Shown here piece after piece: positions 35,054 to 43,409 of a stretch of 64,000 bases of DNA; the first letter of the stretch is position 1; each line of letters starts with the position of its first letter. The notes beneath the pieces are model-generated. The model worked only from the letters and a program-made list of their open reading frames with translations. It was not told the origin of the DNA and did not search any database. The translations under genes and the position numbers were made by a program. Location of the stretch: the NCBI GenBank assembly GCA_023953845.1, contig JAMLJC010000002.1:496001-560000 (forward strand), read 5' to 3'. Source of the stretch: Rhizobiaceae bacterium (GTDB taxonomy: Bacteria > Pseudomonadota > Alphaproteobacteria > Rhizobiales > Rhizobiaceae).

Positions 35054-36039
35054 CAGGCCGCCTCGGCGCTGCCGACGCGCGGATCGAGCAGTGCATAGGC
35101 GATGTCGACCAGCAGGTTGACGATGATAACCAGCACCGCGCTGACCAGCACGATGCCGAGCAGGAGGGGCGTGTCGCGGGAGGCGACGGCTTCCCACGCC
35201 AGCCGGCCGAGGCCGGGTATGGCGAAGACGCTTTCGATGACGACGCTGCCGCCGAGCATCGAGGCCGATTGCAGGCCGAGCATCGTGACCAGCGGCAGCA
35301 GGGCGTTTCGCGCTACATGGCGAAGCACGATGCGGCGGCGTGAAAGCCCGCGCGCCTCGGCGGCACGGACAAAATCCTGTCGCCAGACTTCCGCCATGCC
35401 GGCGCGCATCAGCCTGAGATAAAGCGCGAGATAGATGATGCCGAGCGACGCTACCGGCAGGACGAGATGCCGCGCCACATCCATGGTGCGAGAGAGCCCA
35501 TGCTTGCCGGAGGCGATGGTCTCGATGCCGGAAAGCGGCAACCAGCGCAGGCTGATGGAGAATACGATGATCAGCACGAGCGCCAGCCAGAAGCCGGGAA
35601 CGGCATAGAGCGCCAACGAGCCGATCGACAGGAAGCGATCGCGAAAACTGCCGGGTTTCGCACCCGCCACGATGCCCAGCAGGGAGCCAAGACCGAAGGA
35701 GAGCGCCGTCGCGGCGGTCATCAGCATCAGCGTGTTGGGCAGGCGCTCGAAGATCACGTCCCTTATCGGCCGTGAGAAACTGACGGACCAGCCAAGATCG
35801 CCATGCGCAAGCGCGGAAAGATACGCACCGAGCCGGGCCCACGCCGACTGGTCGAGGCCCCAGGCCGTCCGCATATCCTCGATCATCTGCGCGTCGGCGC
35901 CGCCGGTGGACAATATATAGGCGTCCACCGCGTCTCCCGGCGCGAGTTCGAGCAGCAGGAAAGCGCCGATCACGACGATCAGCATCACGGGAACAGCGGT
36001 AAGCAGCCGCCGGCGGATGAGGCGCAGCGCGCGGGTCAT
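35053..36039 (-). CDS. Peptide-type ABC importer permease (DppB-like)
   Basis: 328 residues, beginning LRLIRRRLLTAVPVMLIVVIGAFLLLELAPGDAVD, the standard DppB N-terminus. AQMIEDMRTAWGLDQSAWARL is the usual periplasmic segment, the EAA loop is AEARGLSRRRIVLRHVARN, and the C-terminus is DIAYALLDPRVG. Six helices are predicted. A 96-base gap containing a weak hairpin separates it from the binding protein gene upstream, while the DppC-like gene downstream overlaps it. The substrate is undefined; the neighbours suggest a small N-containing metabolite rather than a nutritional peptide. Confidence 0.92.
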   Translation of the reverse strand: MTRALRLIRRRLLTAVPVMLIVVIGAFLLLELAPGDAVDAYILSTGGADAQMIEDMRTAWGLDQSAWARLGAYLSALAHGDLGWSVSFSRPIRDVIFERLPNTLMLMTAATALSFGLGSLLGIVAGAKPGSFRDRFLSIGSLALYAVPGFWLALVLIIVFSISLRWLPLSGIETIASGKHGLSRTMDVARHLVLPVASLGIIYLALYLRLMRAGMAEVWRQDFVRAAEARGLSRRRIVLRHVARNALLPLVTMLGLQSASMLGGSVVIESVFAIPGLGRLAWEAVASRDTPLLLGIVLVSAVLVIIVNLLVDIAYALLDPRVGSAEAA

Positions 36040-36064
36040 GAGACGGGACTGCGCGAGAGCAAGA

Positions 36065-36103
36065 TGGATGGTTGCATGGTCACATGCGTGACTAGATCAT
36101 CCA
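36065..36103 (-). promoter_or_regulatory. Possible intercistronic hairpin
   Basis: An outer dyad TGGATG (36065-36070)/CATCCA (36098-36103) encloses an inner GTCAC-ATGC-GTGAC dyad (36079-36092). The position, between the binding-protein gene and the permease genes, repeats the arrangement seen at 19396-19423 in the other importer. The stems are short and interrupted, so this is a weak call. Confidence 0.3.
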
Positions 36104-36135
36104 CCCCGCATTCACGCAATCGCTACGATGCGGAC

Positions 36136-37746
36136 CTATCCGTCGATCCACGTATCGGCCCAGTTGCTGACCGCCCAGCGGGGGTTGTTCGATACGTTGT
36201 GCACGCTGTCGCGCGCCACCGTGATGAAGCCCCATTCGGCGACATTGATCAGCGGAAGATCGGCAGCGACCAGCTTCTGGAACTCCTTGTAGAGGTCCGT
36301 GCGGGCCTTTTCGTCGATCGTCTCGGCGGCCTTCGCGATGACGGCGTCGATCTCGGCGTTGGCGTAACCGCCCTGATTGGAGAAAGGCACGCCGTCCGGT
36401 ATGCCGCTCTGGACAAGGATCGTGGTCGAGATGGCGGGATCGCCGCGGAAGACCGGCGGGCCGACGGCGATGTCGAAGGTGTGGTCGGTGTAGACCGCCT
36501 TCTGATGCGCGGCCGCGTCGTTGTTGACGATCTCGGCGTCGATGCCGACGGCGGCCAATGCCTGCCGCAGATAGTCGCCGAACTGCTTCGTCTCGTTGAA
36601 ATACGGCGCCGGAAGCAATTTCAGCGAGAAACGCTTGCCGTCCGCGCCCTTCGCATATCCCGCCTCGTCCAGCAGAGCGTTGGCCTTGGCGACGTCGAAC
36701 GGATAGGTCGGCACGTCGGATGTATAGAACTGCGGGTCGTTCTGCGGCACGGGGCCGGTCGAGGGCGAGGCGTAGCCCAGGAAGATCGTCTTGACGACGA
36801 AATCCTTGTCTATCGCATGGGCGATCGCCTGCCGAACCTTGAGATCGGCCAGTTCCTTGCGCCGGTGGTTGATCTCGACCACCAGCTGATAGGTCAGCGC
36901 CTCATAGCCCTTCGATACGACGACGATACCCGGAACTTTCGAGATGCGGTCGAGATCGGCGAGCGGCACGGCCGAGAACGCCGCCAGATGCACTTCCTCC
37001 GCTTCAAGCGCGCCTGCGGCCGCGGCACGGTCCGGCAGGACGCGATAGACGATCTCGTCCAGATAAGGCTTGTCCTTGTCCCAGTAGGCCGCGTTCTTTT
37101 CCAGCCGGTAATATTCGCCGGCCTTGTGCTCCGCGAATTTATACGGACCGGTGCCGATGAGCGCCGTGTTGGCGGGATTGGCCGCGATATCGGTGCCTTC
37201 GTAGATGTGCTTCGGCACCACGCTGGTCAGAGGCGGCAGCGCATTGCGGATGAGCTGGAACGGCGTCGGCTTCGAGAACTTGAAGACGGCCGTATGATCG
37301 TCCGGCGTGTCGACCGCTTCCAGATCCTTGAACACCACGCGACCGAGATTTTGCAGCGCCTTCCAGACATTCAGCGCGGAAAAGGCGACGTCGGCCGAGG
37401 TGAAGGGCTTTCCGTCGTGCCAGGTGACGCCCTCGCGCAGCTTGAAAGTGACCGACAGGCCGTCGGCCGAGCCTTCCCAACTTGTGGCAAGTCTCGGCGC
37501 CAGCCCGTTCTCGCCTTCGTAGGAGGCTTCCGCAAGCGGCTCTATGACCTTGCTGGCTATGAAGAACACGCCGTTGGAGGCGACGATGGCCGGATTGAGG
37601 TTCTTCGGCTCGGAATCCGCCGCGACCACAAGCCGGCCGCCCGCCTTGGCCTCCTGCGCGAAGGCGAGGCTCGGCATGGCCGTCGAGGCGAGCAGCATCG
37701 ATGTCGTGGCGAGGAACGAGCGGCGGGAAAGCGCAAAATCCACCAT
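36136..37746 (-). CDS. Tat-exported ABC solute-binding protein (DppA/OppA family)
   Basis: 536 residues from ATG 37746 (MVDFALSRRSFLATTSMLL). The N-terminus carries a twin-arginine motif SRRSFL followed by a hydrophobic stretch and an AFA cleavage site, so export in a folded state through Tat is likely. The mature protein is an SBP_bac_5 binding protein: GGRLVVAADSEPKNLNPAIVASNG, then LAPRLATSWEGSADGLSVTFKLREGVTWHDGKPFTSADV (about 90-128) and FSNQGGYANAEIDAVIAKA near the end. It delivers solute to the permeases at 34223-36039. The creatininase-family gene lies upstream on the same strand. An earlier in-frame ATG at 37806 is disfavoured because it would bury the signal peptide. Confidence 0.92.
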   Translation of the reverse strand: MVDFALSRRSFLATTSMLLASTAMPSLAFAQEAKAGGRLVVAADSEPKNLNPAIVASNGVFFIASKVIEPLAEASYEGENGLAPRLATSWEGSADGLSVTFKLREGVTWHDGKPFTSADVAFSALNVWKALQNLGRVVFKDLEAVDTPDDHTAVFKFSKPTPFQLIRNALPPLTSVVPKHIYEGTDIAANPANTALIGTGPYKFAEHKAGEYYRLEKNAAYWDKDKPYLDEIVYRVLPDRAAAAGALEAEEVHLAAFSAVPLADLDRISKVPGIVVVSKGYEALTYQLVVEINHRRKELADLKVRQAIAHAIDKDFVVKTIFLGYASPSTGPVPQNDPQFYTSDVPTYPFDVAKANALLDEAGYAKGADGKRFSLKLLPAPYFNETKQFGDYLRQALAAVGIDAEIVNNDAAAHQKAVYTDHTFDIAVGPPVFRGDPAISTTILVQSGIPDGVPFSNQGGYANAEIDAVIAKAAETIDEKARTDLYKEFQKLVAADLPLINVAEWGFITVARDSVHNVSNNPRWAVSNWADTWIDG

Positions 37747-37896
37747 GTCAAAACTCCGTTCGAAATGGACAGACCCTAAGACCGCGAAGGGCCCGGCACG
37801 AGGCAAGGTTTTCTATCCTGGCGAGTTTCGTTGGTTTGATCTCGCAGTTGCAATGGCGCAGCGAACAAAGTTCAGCATTCCAGCCTGCCGGACCGC

Positions 37897-38694
37897 TCAA
37901 CTCAGCCACTCGTCAAGACGTGCCGCACGAACATCCTGGAGAAGCCGCACGAAGCCTGCCGCCTGATGAGCCGCCGTCAGCTTGCCTTTCCGGGCTGTCG
38001 CGGCCGCCGCGTTTCCAACGACGCCGTGGGTGTTCAGGTCGCTGGCGATCCAGGCGAAGGCGTGCGTGCCGGTCTGGCGTAGCAGGCCGAATGTCTTCTC
38101 GGCCTTCTCCACATTGGAACGGAAATCCTCGGCTTTCGCCATGTCGACCAGTTCGGGGCGGAAATGCAGCATGAGCGAGGTTTCCACGTCTCCGCCGTGA
38201 ATGCCGTAGCGGTTTTCCGAATCGGGATACATGCCCTCCGGCAGGCCGAAGCGCATCCAGCTCGTCTTCACCGCCATCATCCTGCAGGCGACGCGGAGTT
38301 CCCGCGTCACGATGCCCATGATCTCCTCGTTGCCGCCATGCGAATTGACGACGACGATCTTTCGGACCCCGGCGCGATTGACCGAAAGTCCCAACTCCGC
38401 CCAAGCCTGAATCGTGGCAAGCGGCGAAAGGGTGAGAGTGCCCGGCGCATGAAGGTGCTCGTTGGACTTGCCGACGGACTGGACCGGAAGGATCCGGACG
38501 TCGAGATCGTCCGGAATCATCGGGATCACGGTTTCAAGCATCCCCTGCATGATCGACGTGTCGGTGGAGACCGGCAGGTGCGGGCCGTGCTGCTCGATGG
38601 CGGCCACTGGCAGCACGGCGATCGTTTTTTCGGGATCGATGCCGGTAAAGGCGGTGGTGGGAAAATCGCCCCACCAGATGCGTTGCTTGCTCAC
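37897..38694 (-). CDS. Creatininase family amidohydrolase
   Basis: 265 residues. The metal-binding pattern is clear: E34 and H36 in AAIEQHGPHLPVSTD, D45 in the same motif, and H119 in VVVNSHGGNEE; HGGDVETS adds a later glutamate. Creatininases are Zn/Mn enzymes that hydrolyse cyclic or linear amides, such as creatinine to creatine or related formamides and lactams. The bona fide creatininase metal ligand Glu two residues after the histidine (HYE) is replaced by Gly (HGG), so the true substrate is probably not creatinine. Flanked by ridA-like and transporter genes on the same strand, it probably opens a ring or amide in the imported compound. Confidence 0.85.
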   Translation of the reverse strand: MSKQRIWWGDFPTTAFTGIDPEKTIAVLPVAAIEQHGPHLPVSTDTSIMQGMLETVIPMIPDDLDVRILPVQSVGKSNEHLHAPGTLTLSPLATIQAWAELGLSVNRAGVRKIVVVNSHGGNEEIMGIVTRELRVACRMMAVKTSWMRFGLPEGMYPDSENRYGIHGGDVETSLMLHFRPELVDMAKAEDFRSNVEKAEKTFGLLRQTGTHAFAWIASDLNTHGVVGNAAAATARKGKLTAAHQAAGFVRLLQDVRAARLDEWLS

Positions 38695-38772
38695 GTGCTT
38701 CCTCAGTCAAGATTCTGCGCGGACGTTAGACAGCGGGGCTCGCCGAGTCCACGCCCATGCCGACGATGGCGA

Positions 38773-39156
38773 TCAGCCTGCCGCGACGACCTCGATCTCG
38801 ACCTTGAATTCCTCGCGGGCGAAACCCGACACGATCATCAGCGTCGAGGCCGGGGCTGGATGGGCGAACAGGCGGTCGCGTACATCCATATAGGGCCGCA
38901 GGCAGGAGCGGTCGGTGACGTAGGCGTTTATGCGGATGATGTTTCCAAGGCCCATGCCGGCTTCGGCGAGGATGGCGGCGATGTTGGCGAAGCACAGCTC
39001 GGCCTGCGCGCCCGCATCCGCCGGCACGACATCGTCCGCGGAAATGCCCAGTTGCCCCGAGCAGAAGACCAGACGCGAGCCGCCCGGCACCTCGACCCCG
39101 TGGCTGTAGCGGGCAAAAGGCGGCTTGATGGAATCGGGCGTCAGATATTTCGGCAT
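38773..39156 (-). CDS. RidA/YjgF/UK114 family enamine-imine deaminase-like protein
   Basis: 127 residues from ATG 39156, chosen for the GGAGAC ribosome site six bases away; an upstream ATG at 39174 lacks one. Typical features are LVFCSGQLGISADD, ANIAAILAEAGMGLGNIIRINAYV, and R114 in the SGFAREEFKVEIEVVAA end, probably the carboxylate-binding arginine. RidA proteins trimerise and hydrolyse reactive enamines/imines made by PLP or amidohydrolase enzymes to ketoacids and ammonia. As first gene of the minus-strand series it may clear an imine arising from ring opening by the neighbouring enzymes. A sigma-70-like promoter lies directly upstream. Confidence 0.85.
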   Translation of the reverse strand: MPKYLTPDSIKPPFARYSHGVEVPGGSRLVFCSGQLGISADDVVPADAGAQAELCFANIAAILAEAGMGLGNIIRINAYVTDRSCLRPYMDVRDRLFAHPAPASTLMIVSGFAREEFKVEIEVVAAG

Positions 39157-39174
39157 GAATGTCTCCTCTGCCAT

Positions 39175-39204
39175 ATTCTAGAGCCTGAAACGGCGTGTCA
39201 TCAA
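39175..39204 (-). promoter_or_regulatory. Candidate sigma-70 promoter of the ridA-like gene
   Basis: Read on the minus strand, TTGATG (39199-39204) is followed after 18 bases by TAGAAT (39175-39180). These match the housekeeping -35 and -10 consensus in four and five of six positions. Transcription would start about 12 bases before the ATG at 39156, leaving just room for the GGAGAC ribosome site. The match is by eye and no other promoter signal was found for this gene series. Confidence 0.35.
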
Positions 39205-39339
39205 TGTTGTGGCAGATGTTGCGGCTCCATGGACAGGAGCTTGAAAAATAGGCACGATGCGGGCCGAGGCAGCACCTCAAGGGCTATCGTAGCAACGACC
39301 GCACAGGCATCCATCCGCCTGGAACGCGGTGGGGAGCGG

Positions 39340-39355
39340 TGGCACAGGTCTTGCG
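39340..39355 (+). promoter_or_regulatory. Sigma-54 (-24/-12) promoter
   Basis: TGGCAC (39340-39345), five bases, then TTGC (39351-39354) reproduces the sigma-54 consensus with GG and GC exactly spaced. The predicted start is near 39366, about 47 bases before the ATG of the NMT1-type binding protein. Sigma-54 promoters require an enhancer-binding activator. A partial NtrC-like half site (GCACC at 39272-39276) exists upstream but is unconvincing. This implies that the operon 39413-46033 is induced under nitrogen limitation or by a dedicated activator. Confidence 0.75.
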
Positions 39356-39412
39356 TTCATGGACTTCAGTCAATGCCGCTAATGGACGCGGCCGAATATG
39401 AGGGTGGTGTCG

Positions 39413-40417
39413 ATGAAAAAGCTTTTCTGTTCCACTGCGATCGCTGTCGCGGCTTTGGGTGCTTCCAGCCTTGCGGCCGGCGCCGCCGACAAGGTCACGT
39501 TCATGACCAACTGGCTCGCACAGGCGGAACATGGCGGCTACTATCAGGCTGTCGCCGACGGCACGTATGCCGCGTGCGGTCTCGACGTGACCATCCAGCA
39601 GGGCGGTCCGCAGGTCGCAGGACGTCCGCTCCTGCTCGCCGGCAAGATCGACTTCTATATGGGCGGCAACATGCAGCAGGCCTTCGACGCGGTTGCCGAG
39701 AACATTCCGCTCAGGGTCGTCGCGGCGTCGTTCCAGAAGGAGCCGCAGGTCGTCATGTCCCATCCGGGCGAGGGGCTCGACAAGTGGGAGGACCTGCCGA
39801 AGGCCGAGCAGTACATCATCGGCGACGAGGGCGCGCAGAGCTTTCTGCTCTGGATGGCCGAAGCCTACGGCTTCGACCTCTCCAAGCGCGTGCCATACAC
39901 TTTCAATCCTGCTCCCTTCATCGCCAACAAGAAGTCGATCCAGCAGGGTTATGTGACGTCCGAGCCCTTCGCGGTGGAGAAGGAAGGCGGCTTCGTGCCG
40001 AACCAGTTCCTGCTCGCCGATTACGGCTACAGCACCTACTCGACCACGATCGAGGCCATGCAGGACACGATCGACAAGCGTCCGCAGGTCGTCCAGTGCT
40101 TCGTCGATGGCTCGGCCAAGGGCTGGTACAATTATCTCTACGGCGACAACAAGGCCGCCAATGAGATGATCAAGAAGGACAATCCGGACATTACGGACGA
40201 GCAGATCGCCTTCACGATCAGCCAGTTGAAGAAATTCGGCATCGTCGATTCCGGAGACAGCGAAAAGCTCGGCATCGGCGCGATGACCGACGAAAAGATG
40301 CAGGACTTCTACGACAAGATGGTTGCGGCCAAGGTGATAAAGCCGGGCATCGACATCAAGAAGGCCTACACGCTTGACTTCGTCAACAAGGGCGTCGGTC
40401 TCGAGCTCAAGAAGTAG
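39413..40417 (+). CDS. ABC transporter solute-binding protein (NMT1/THI5-like)
   Basis: 334 residues from ATG 39413 (MKKLFCSTAIAVAALG), with GAGGGTGG upstream. A Sec signal peptide ends near LAAGA/ADK. The mature protein is an NMT1-type periplasmic binding protein: VTFMTNWLAQAEHGGYYQAV at the start, LLLAGKIDFYMGGN about residue 75, and GYVTSEPFAVEKEGGF in the second lobe. Relatives bind hydroxymethylpyrimidine, sulfonates, nitrate or riboflavin. With a cytosine deaminase-like enzyme in the same operon, a pyrimidine or other cyclic amide ligand is the best inference. First gene after the sigma-54 promoter; the ATPase gene begins five bases after its stop. Confidence 0.9.
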   Translation: MKKLFCSTAIAVAALGASSLAAGAADKVTFMTNWLAQAEHGGYYQAVADGTYAACGLDVTIQQGGPQVAGRPLLLAGKIDFYMGGNMQQAFDAVAENIPLRVVAASFQKEPQVVMSHPGEGLDKWEDLPKAEQYIIGDEGAQSFLLWMAEAYGFDLSKRVPYTFNPAPFIANKKSIQQGYVTSEPFAVEKEGGFVPNQFLLADYGYSTYSTTIEAMQDTIDKRPQVVQCFVDGSAKGWYNYLYGDNKAANEMIKKDNPDITDEQIAFTISQLKKFGIVDSGDSEKLGIGAMTDEKMQDFYDKMVAAKVIKPGIDIKKAYTLDFVNKGVGLELKK

Positions 40418-40422
40418 AACGT

Positions 40423-41241
40423 ATGTTGTCGGAAGCGGCTGTCCGGTCGTCGGCGGCTGACAGCAGCGGCTCGACGCCGCTGCTGTCACTGCGCTCGGTC
40501 GGAAAAACCTTCTCGAATGGAGTCACGGCTCTCTCCAACGTCGATCTCACGATCGGCGAGGGCGATTTCGTGAGCCTGCTCGGCCCTTCCGGCTGCGGCA
40601 AATCCACGGCGCTGCGGCTGATCGCCGGCCTGTCCTCCCCGACATCCGGCCAGTTGCAATGGCACCGGCAGGTGGGGGCGGATGCCGTCGGCTTCGTCTT
40701 CCAGGAGCCGACGCTGCTACCCTGGGCGAGCGTTTTCGACAATGTCTGGCTGCCGCTGCGCCTGCGCGGCGTTTCGCGCAGCGTCGCAGCGCCCAAGGTG
40801 CGCGAGATGCTGGCGCGGGTGCACCTCGACGGCTTCGAAAAAGCGGTGCCGCGAGAACTTTCCGGCGGCATGAAGATGCGCGTCTCGATCGCGCGGGCGC
40901 TGGTGACGGAGCCCCGATTGCTGCTGATGGACGAGCCTTTCGCGGCGCTCGACGAGATCACCCGCTTCCGGCTGAACGACGACCTCCTGGAACTCTGGGA
41001 GCAGGCGCGTTTTACCACGATCTTCGTCACGCACAGCGTGTTCGAGAGCGCGTTCCTGTCCAGCCGTATCGTGGTGATGGCGGCCCGGCCCGGAAGGATT
41101 TTCGACGAAGTGCCAGTCGATGCAGGCTATCCGCGCGACGAGGCATTTCGCACATCGGCCGACTATGCGGCTCTCTGCCGGGAGGCGTCGGACGTGCTTG
41201 CCGGCGCGATGCATGCGGGAGGCGGCTATGACGGCCATTGA
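40423..41241 (+). CDS. ABC importer ATPase (SsuB/TauB/NrtD-like)
   Basis: 272 residues. Walker A is GPSGCGKSTALRLIAG (about 55-70), the Q-loop region is VGFVFQEPTLLPWASVFDN, the signature is LSGGMKMRVSIARALV, Walker B is LLLMDEPFAALDEITRF and the H-loop is FVTHSVFESAFL. The Ser-rich first 25 residues are outside the fold. It energises the importer with the 41228-42085 permease, whose start overlaps this gene's end by 14 bases. Family members carry taurine, sulfonates, nitrate or pyrimidines. Confidence 0.93.
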   Translation: MLSEAAVRSSAADSSGSTPLLSLRSVGKTFSNGVTALSNVDLTIGEGDFVSLLGPSGCGKSTALRLIAGLSSPTSGQLQWHRQVGADAVGFVFQEPTLLPWASVFDNVWLPLRLRGVSRSVAAPKVREMLARVHLDGFEKAVPRELSGGMKMRVSIARALVTEPRLLLMDEPFAALDEITRFRLNDDLLELWEQARFTTIFVTHSVFESAFLSSRIVVMAARPGRIFDEVPVDAGYPRDEAFRTSADYAALCREASDVLAGAMHAGGGYDGH

Positions 41242-42085
41242 AAGCGGTCGTGCCGTGCCGGCGCTCGATGCCGATGAAGCGCGCAGGCTGCGCAATCAAC
41301 GGTTCGAAAGCGTAGGCAAGTGGCTGCTGCCGCTGACGATCATGATCGTCGCGATCTGGCTGTGGGACCGCATCTGCGTCTGGAACGAGATTCCGCAGTA
41401 CATCCTGCCGCGCCCGGGCGTGGTGTTGCAGACGCTGTTCACGGATGCCGGACTGCTTTTCGGCTCCCTGCTGACGACGCTGAAGATCACATTTCTCAGC
41501 CTGCTTCTGGCCGTTGTCGGCGGTGTCGGGCTGGCGGTGCTGTTCGCCCAGTCGAAATGGGTGGAGATGTCGTTCTTCCCCTTCGCCATCGTGCTGCAGG
41601 TCACGCCGATCGTCGCGATCTTCCCGCTGATCAACATCTATGTCGACAACCAGACGGCCAAGCTTCTGCTTTGCGCCTGGATCGTCGCCTTCTTCCCGAT
41701 CCTGTCGAACACGACGCTGGGATTGAATTCGGTCGACCGCAATCTGCGCGACCTGTTCAAGCTGAACGGCGCGACAAGATGGCAGGAGCTCTGGCACCTG
41801 CGCCTGCCGGCGGCGATGCCGTATTTCCTCGGCGGCTTGAAGATCGCCGGCGGCCTGTCGCTGATCGGCGCGGTGGTGGCGGAGTTCGTTGCCGGCTCCA
41901 GCGGGCAATCCTCGGGGCTGGCCTCGCGCATCATCGAGGCGGGGTACCGGCTGAACGCGCCGCGCCTCTTTGCAGCGCTGATCCTGATCTCCTTCACCGG
42001 CATCGTGATCTTCCTGGTGCTGTCGCTCGTGTCGCACCTCATCCTGCGCCGTTGGCACGAGAGCGCGCTCAAGCAGGAGCGGTGA
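41228..42085 (+). CDS. ABC importer permease (SsuC/TauC-like)
   Basis: 285 residues from ATG 41228, which overlaps the ATPase gene by 14 bases; the frame is open upstream to 41120 but those codons are a shadow. Six helices are predicted, starting LLPLTIMIVAIWLW. The EAA loop LNGATRWQELWHLRLPAAMPYFLGGLKI is characteristic. A charged ~35-residue cytoplasmic N-terminus precedes the first helix. It forms the homodimeric channel of the importer. Confidence 0.92.
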   Translation: MTAIESGRAVPALDADEARRLRNQRFESVGKWLLPLTIMIVAIWLWDRICVWNEIPQYILPRPGVVLQTLFTDAGLLFGSLLTTLKITFLSLLLAVVGGVGLAVLFAQSKWVEMSFFPFAIVLQVTPIVAIFPLINIYVDNQTAKLLLCAWIVAFFPILSNTTLGLNSVDRNLRDLFKLNGATRWQELWHLRLPAAMPYFLGGLKIAGGLSLIGAVVAEFVAGSSGQSSGLASRIIEAGYRLNAPRLFAALILISFTGIVIFLVLSLVSHLILRRWHESALKQER

Positions 42086-42092
42086 GCCCCGC

Positions 42093-43409
42093 ATGATCGC
42101 GCAGGCGATTCCTTCCGATGGAACCTATAAGCTCTCGCGCGTGCGGCTGCACGGTTCCCTGACACCGGACCTGCCGGCCGACCATGGCAGCGACGGCTTT
42201 CTGCTGGTGGATATAGGCGTGGCTGCCGGCAAGATCGTGTCGATCGAGCCGTCGCGAGAAGACAGCCGATCCTCGGATGCCATCGATCTTGCCGGCCGTA
42301 TCGTCATGCCGTGTTTCGTCGATTGCCACACGCATCTGGACAAGGGGCATATCTGGCCGCGCTCGCCCAATCCGGACGGCAGCTTCGCCGGCGCGCTGAC
42401 GGCCAACGGCGTCGACCGCACGCAGCGCTGGTCCACCGAGGACGTGTCACGGCGCATGGATTTTGCCCTGCGCACCGCCTACGCCCACGGCACCAAGGCA
42501 ATCCGCACCCATATCGACAGCGACCCGCCGCAGGACGCGATCTCCTGGCCGGTCTTCGAGGAAATGCGAGAACGCTGGCGCGGGCGGATCGAGTTGCAGG
42601 CTTCCTGTCTGATGGGCATCGAGGCCGTTCGCAACCGCGACTGGTTCACGGGGTTGGCGAAGCGCGTGGCGGATGCGCGCGGCGTCCTCGGTGCCGTGAC
42701 CTATATGGTCCCGGATCTGGACGAATTGCTGGATGTCATCGTTCGCCTCGCCATGGAGAACGGGCTCGACCTCGATTTCCATGCCGACGAAACCGACGAT
42801 GTGCAGGCAGTTTCTCTGCGGAAGATCGCAGAAGCTGTCAGGCGGAACTGTTTTGAGGGCAAGGTGCTCGTCGGCCATTGCTGCTCATTGGCGCGCCAGC
42901 CGGATGCGGTCGTGCTGGAGACGCTGGACGAGGTCGCGCAAGCGGGTCTTGCCGTCGTGTCGCTGCCCATGTGTAACCTCTACCTGCAGGATCGCCGGCA
43001 GGACGGCACGACGCCGCGCTGGCGCGGCGTGACGCTGCTGCACGAGATGAAAGCGCGCGGCATTCCGGTCGCCGTCGCCTCCGACAACACGCGTGACCCG
43101 TTCTACGCCTATGGCGACCTCGACATGCTGGAGGTTTACCGCGAGGCTACGCGCATCCTCCATCTGGACCATCCCGTCGGCGATTGGCCGCGTGCGGCGG
43201 CCGCGACCCCGGCCGGCATCATGCGGCTCGGCGATGCGGGTTCGCTCCATGCCGGCGGGCGTGCGGATTTTGTCATCTTCCGCGGACGCAACTGGACCGA
43301 ATTGCTGTCGCGGCCGGAATCGGATCGCATCGTCGTGCGCGACGGGCAGGCGATCGAACGCGTCCTGCCTGACTATCACGAGCTCGACGATCTCATGGAG
43401 TGGAACTGA
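42093..43409 (+). CDS. Cytosine deaminase-like amidohydrolase
   Basis: 438 residues of the metal-dependent amidohydrolase superfamily, CodA branch. Ligands and active-site residues are visible in FVDCHTHLDKG (about 70-80), FHADETDD (about 226-233), VGHCCSL (about 257) and ASDNTRDPFYAYGDLDML (about 330-347). CodA-type enzymes hydrolyse C-N bonds in pyrimidines such as cytosine and isoguanine, and some deaminate creatinine or other cyclic guanidines. Residues 1-45 form the usual N-terminal part of the beta-sandwich. Located seven bases after the permease gene, so the imported ring compound is the likely substrate. Its stop overlaps the next start (TGATG). Confidence 0.88.
   Translation: MIAQAIPSDGTYKLSRVRLHGSLTPDLPADHGSDGFLLVDIGVAAGKIVSIEPSREDSRSSDAIDLAGRIVMPCFVDCHTHLDKGHIWPRSPNPDGSFAGALTANGVDRTQRWSTEDVSRRMDFALRTAYAHGTKAIRTHIDSDPPQDAISWPVFEEMRERWRGRIELQASCLMGIEAVRNRDWFTGLAKRVADARGVLGAVTYMVPDLDELLDVIVRLAMENGLDLDFHADETDDVQAVSLRKIAEAVRRNCFEGKVLVGHCCSLARQPDAVVLETLDEVAQAGLAVVSLPMCNLYLQDRRQDGTTPRWRGVTLLHEMKARGIPVAVASDNTRDPFYAYGDLDMLEVYREATRILHLDHPVGDWPRAAAATPAGIMRLGDAGSLHAGGRADFVIFRGRNWTELLSRPESDRIVVRDGQAIERVLPDYHELDDLMEWN

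Noticed and set aside
34223..35842. 539-codon frame suggesting a permease fused to a long N-terminal domain
   Set aside because: Everything upstream of the ATG at 35053 is antiparallel-frame readthrough inside the DppB-like gene, and the residues lack membrane or permease character.
39272..39287. NtrC-like binding site upstream of the sigma-54 promoter
   Set aside because: Only one half site (GCACC) matches. The second half deviates too much to call, so no activator is named.
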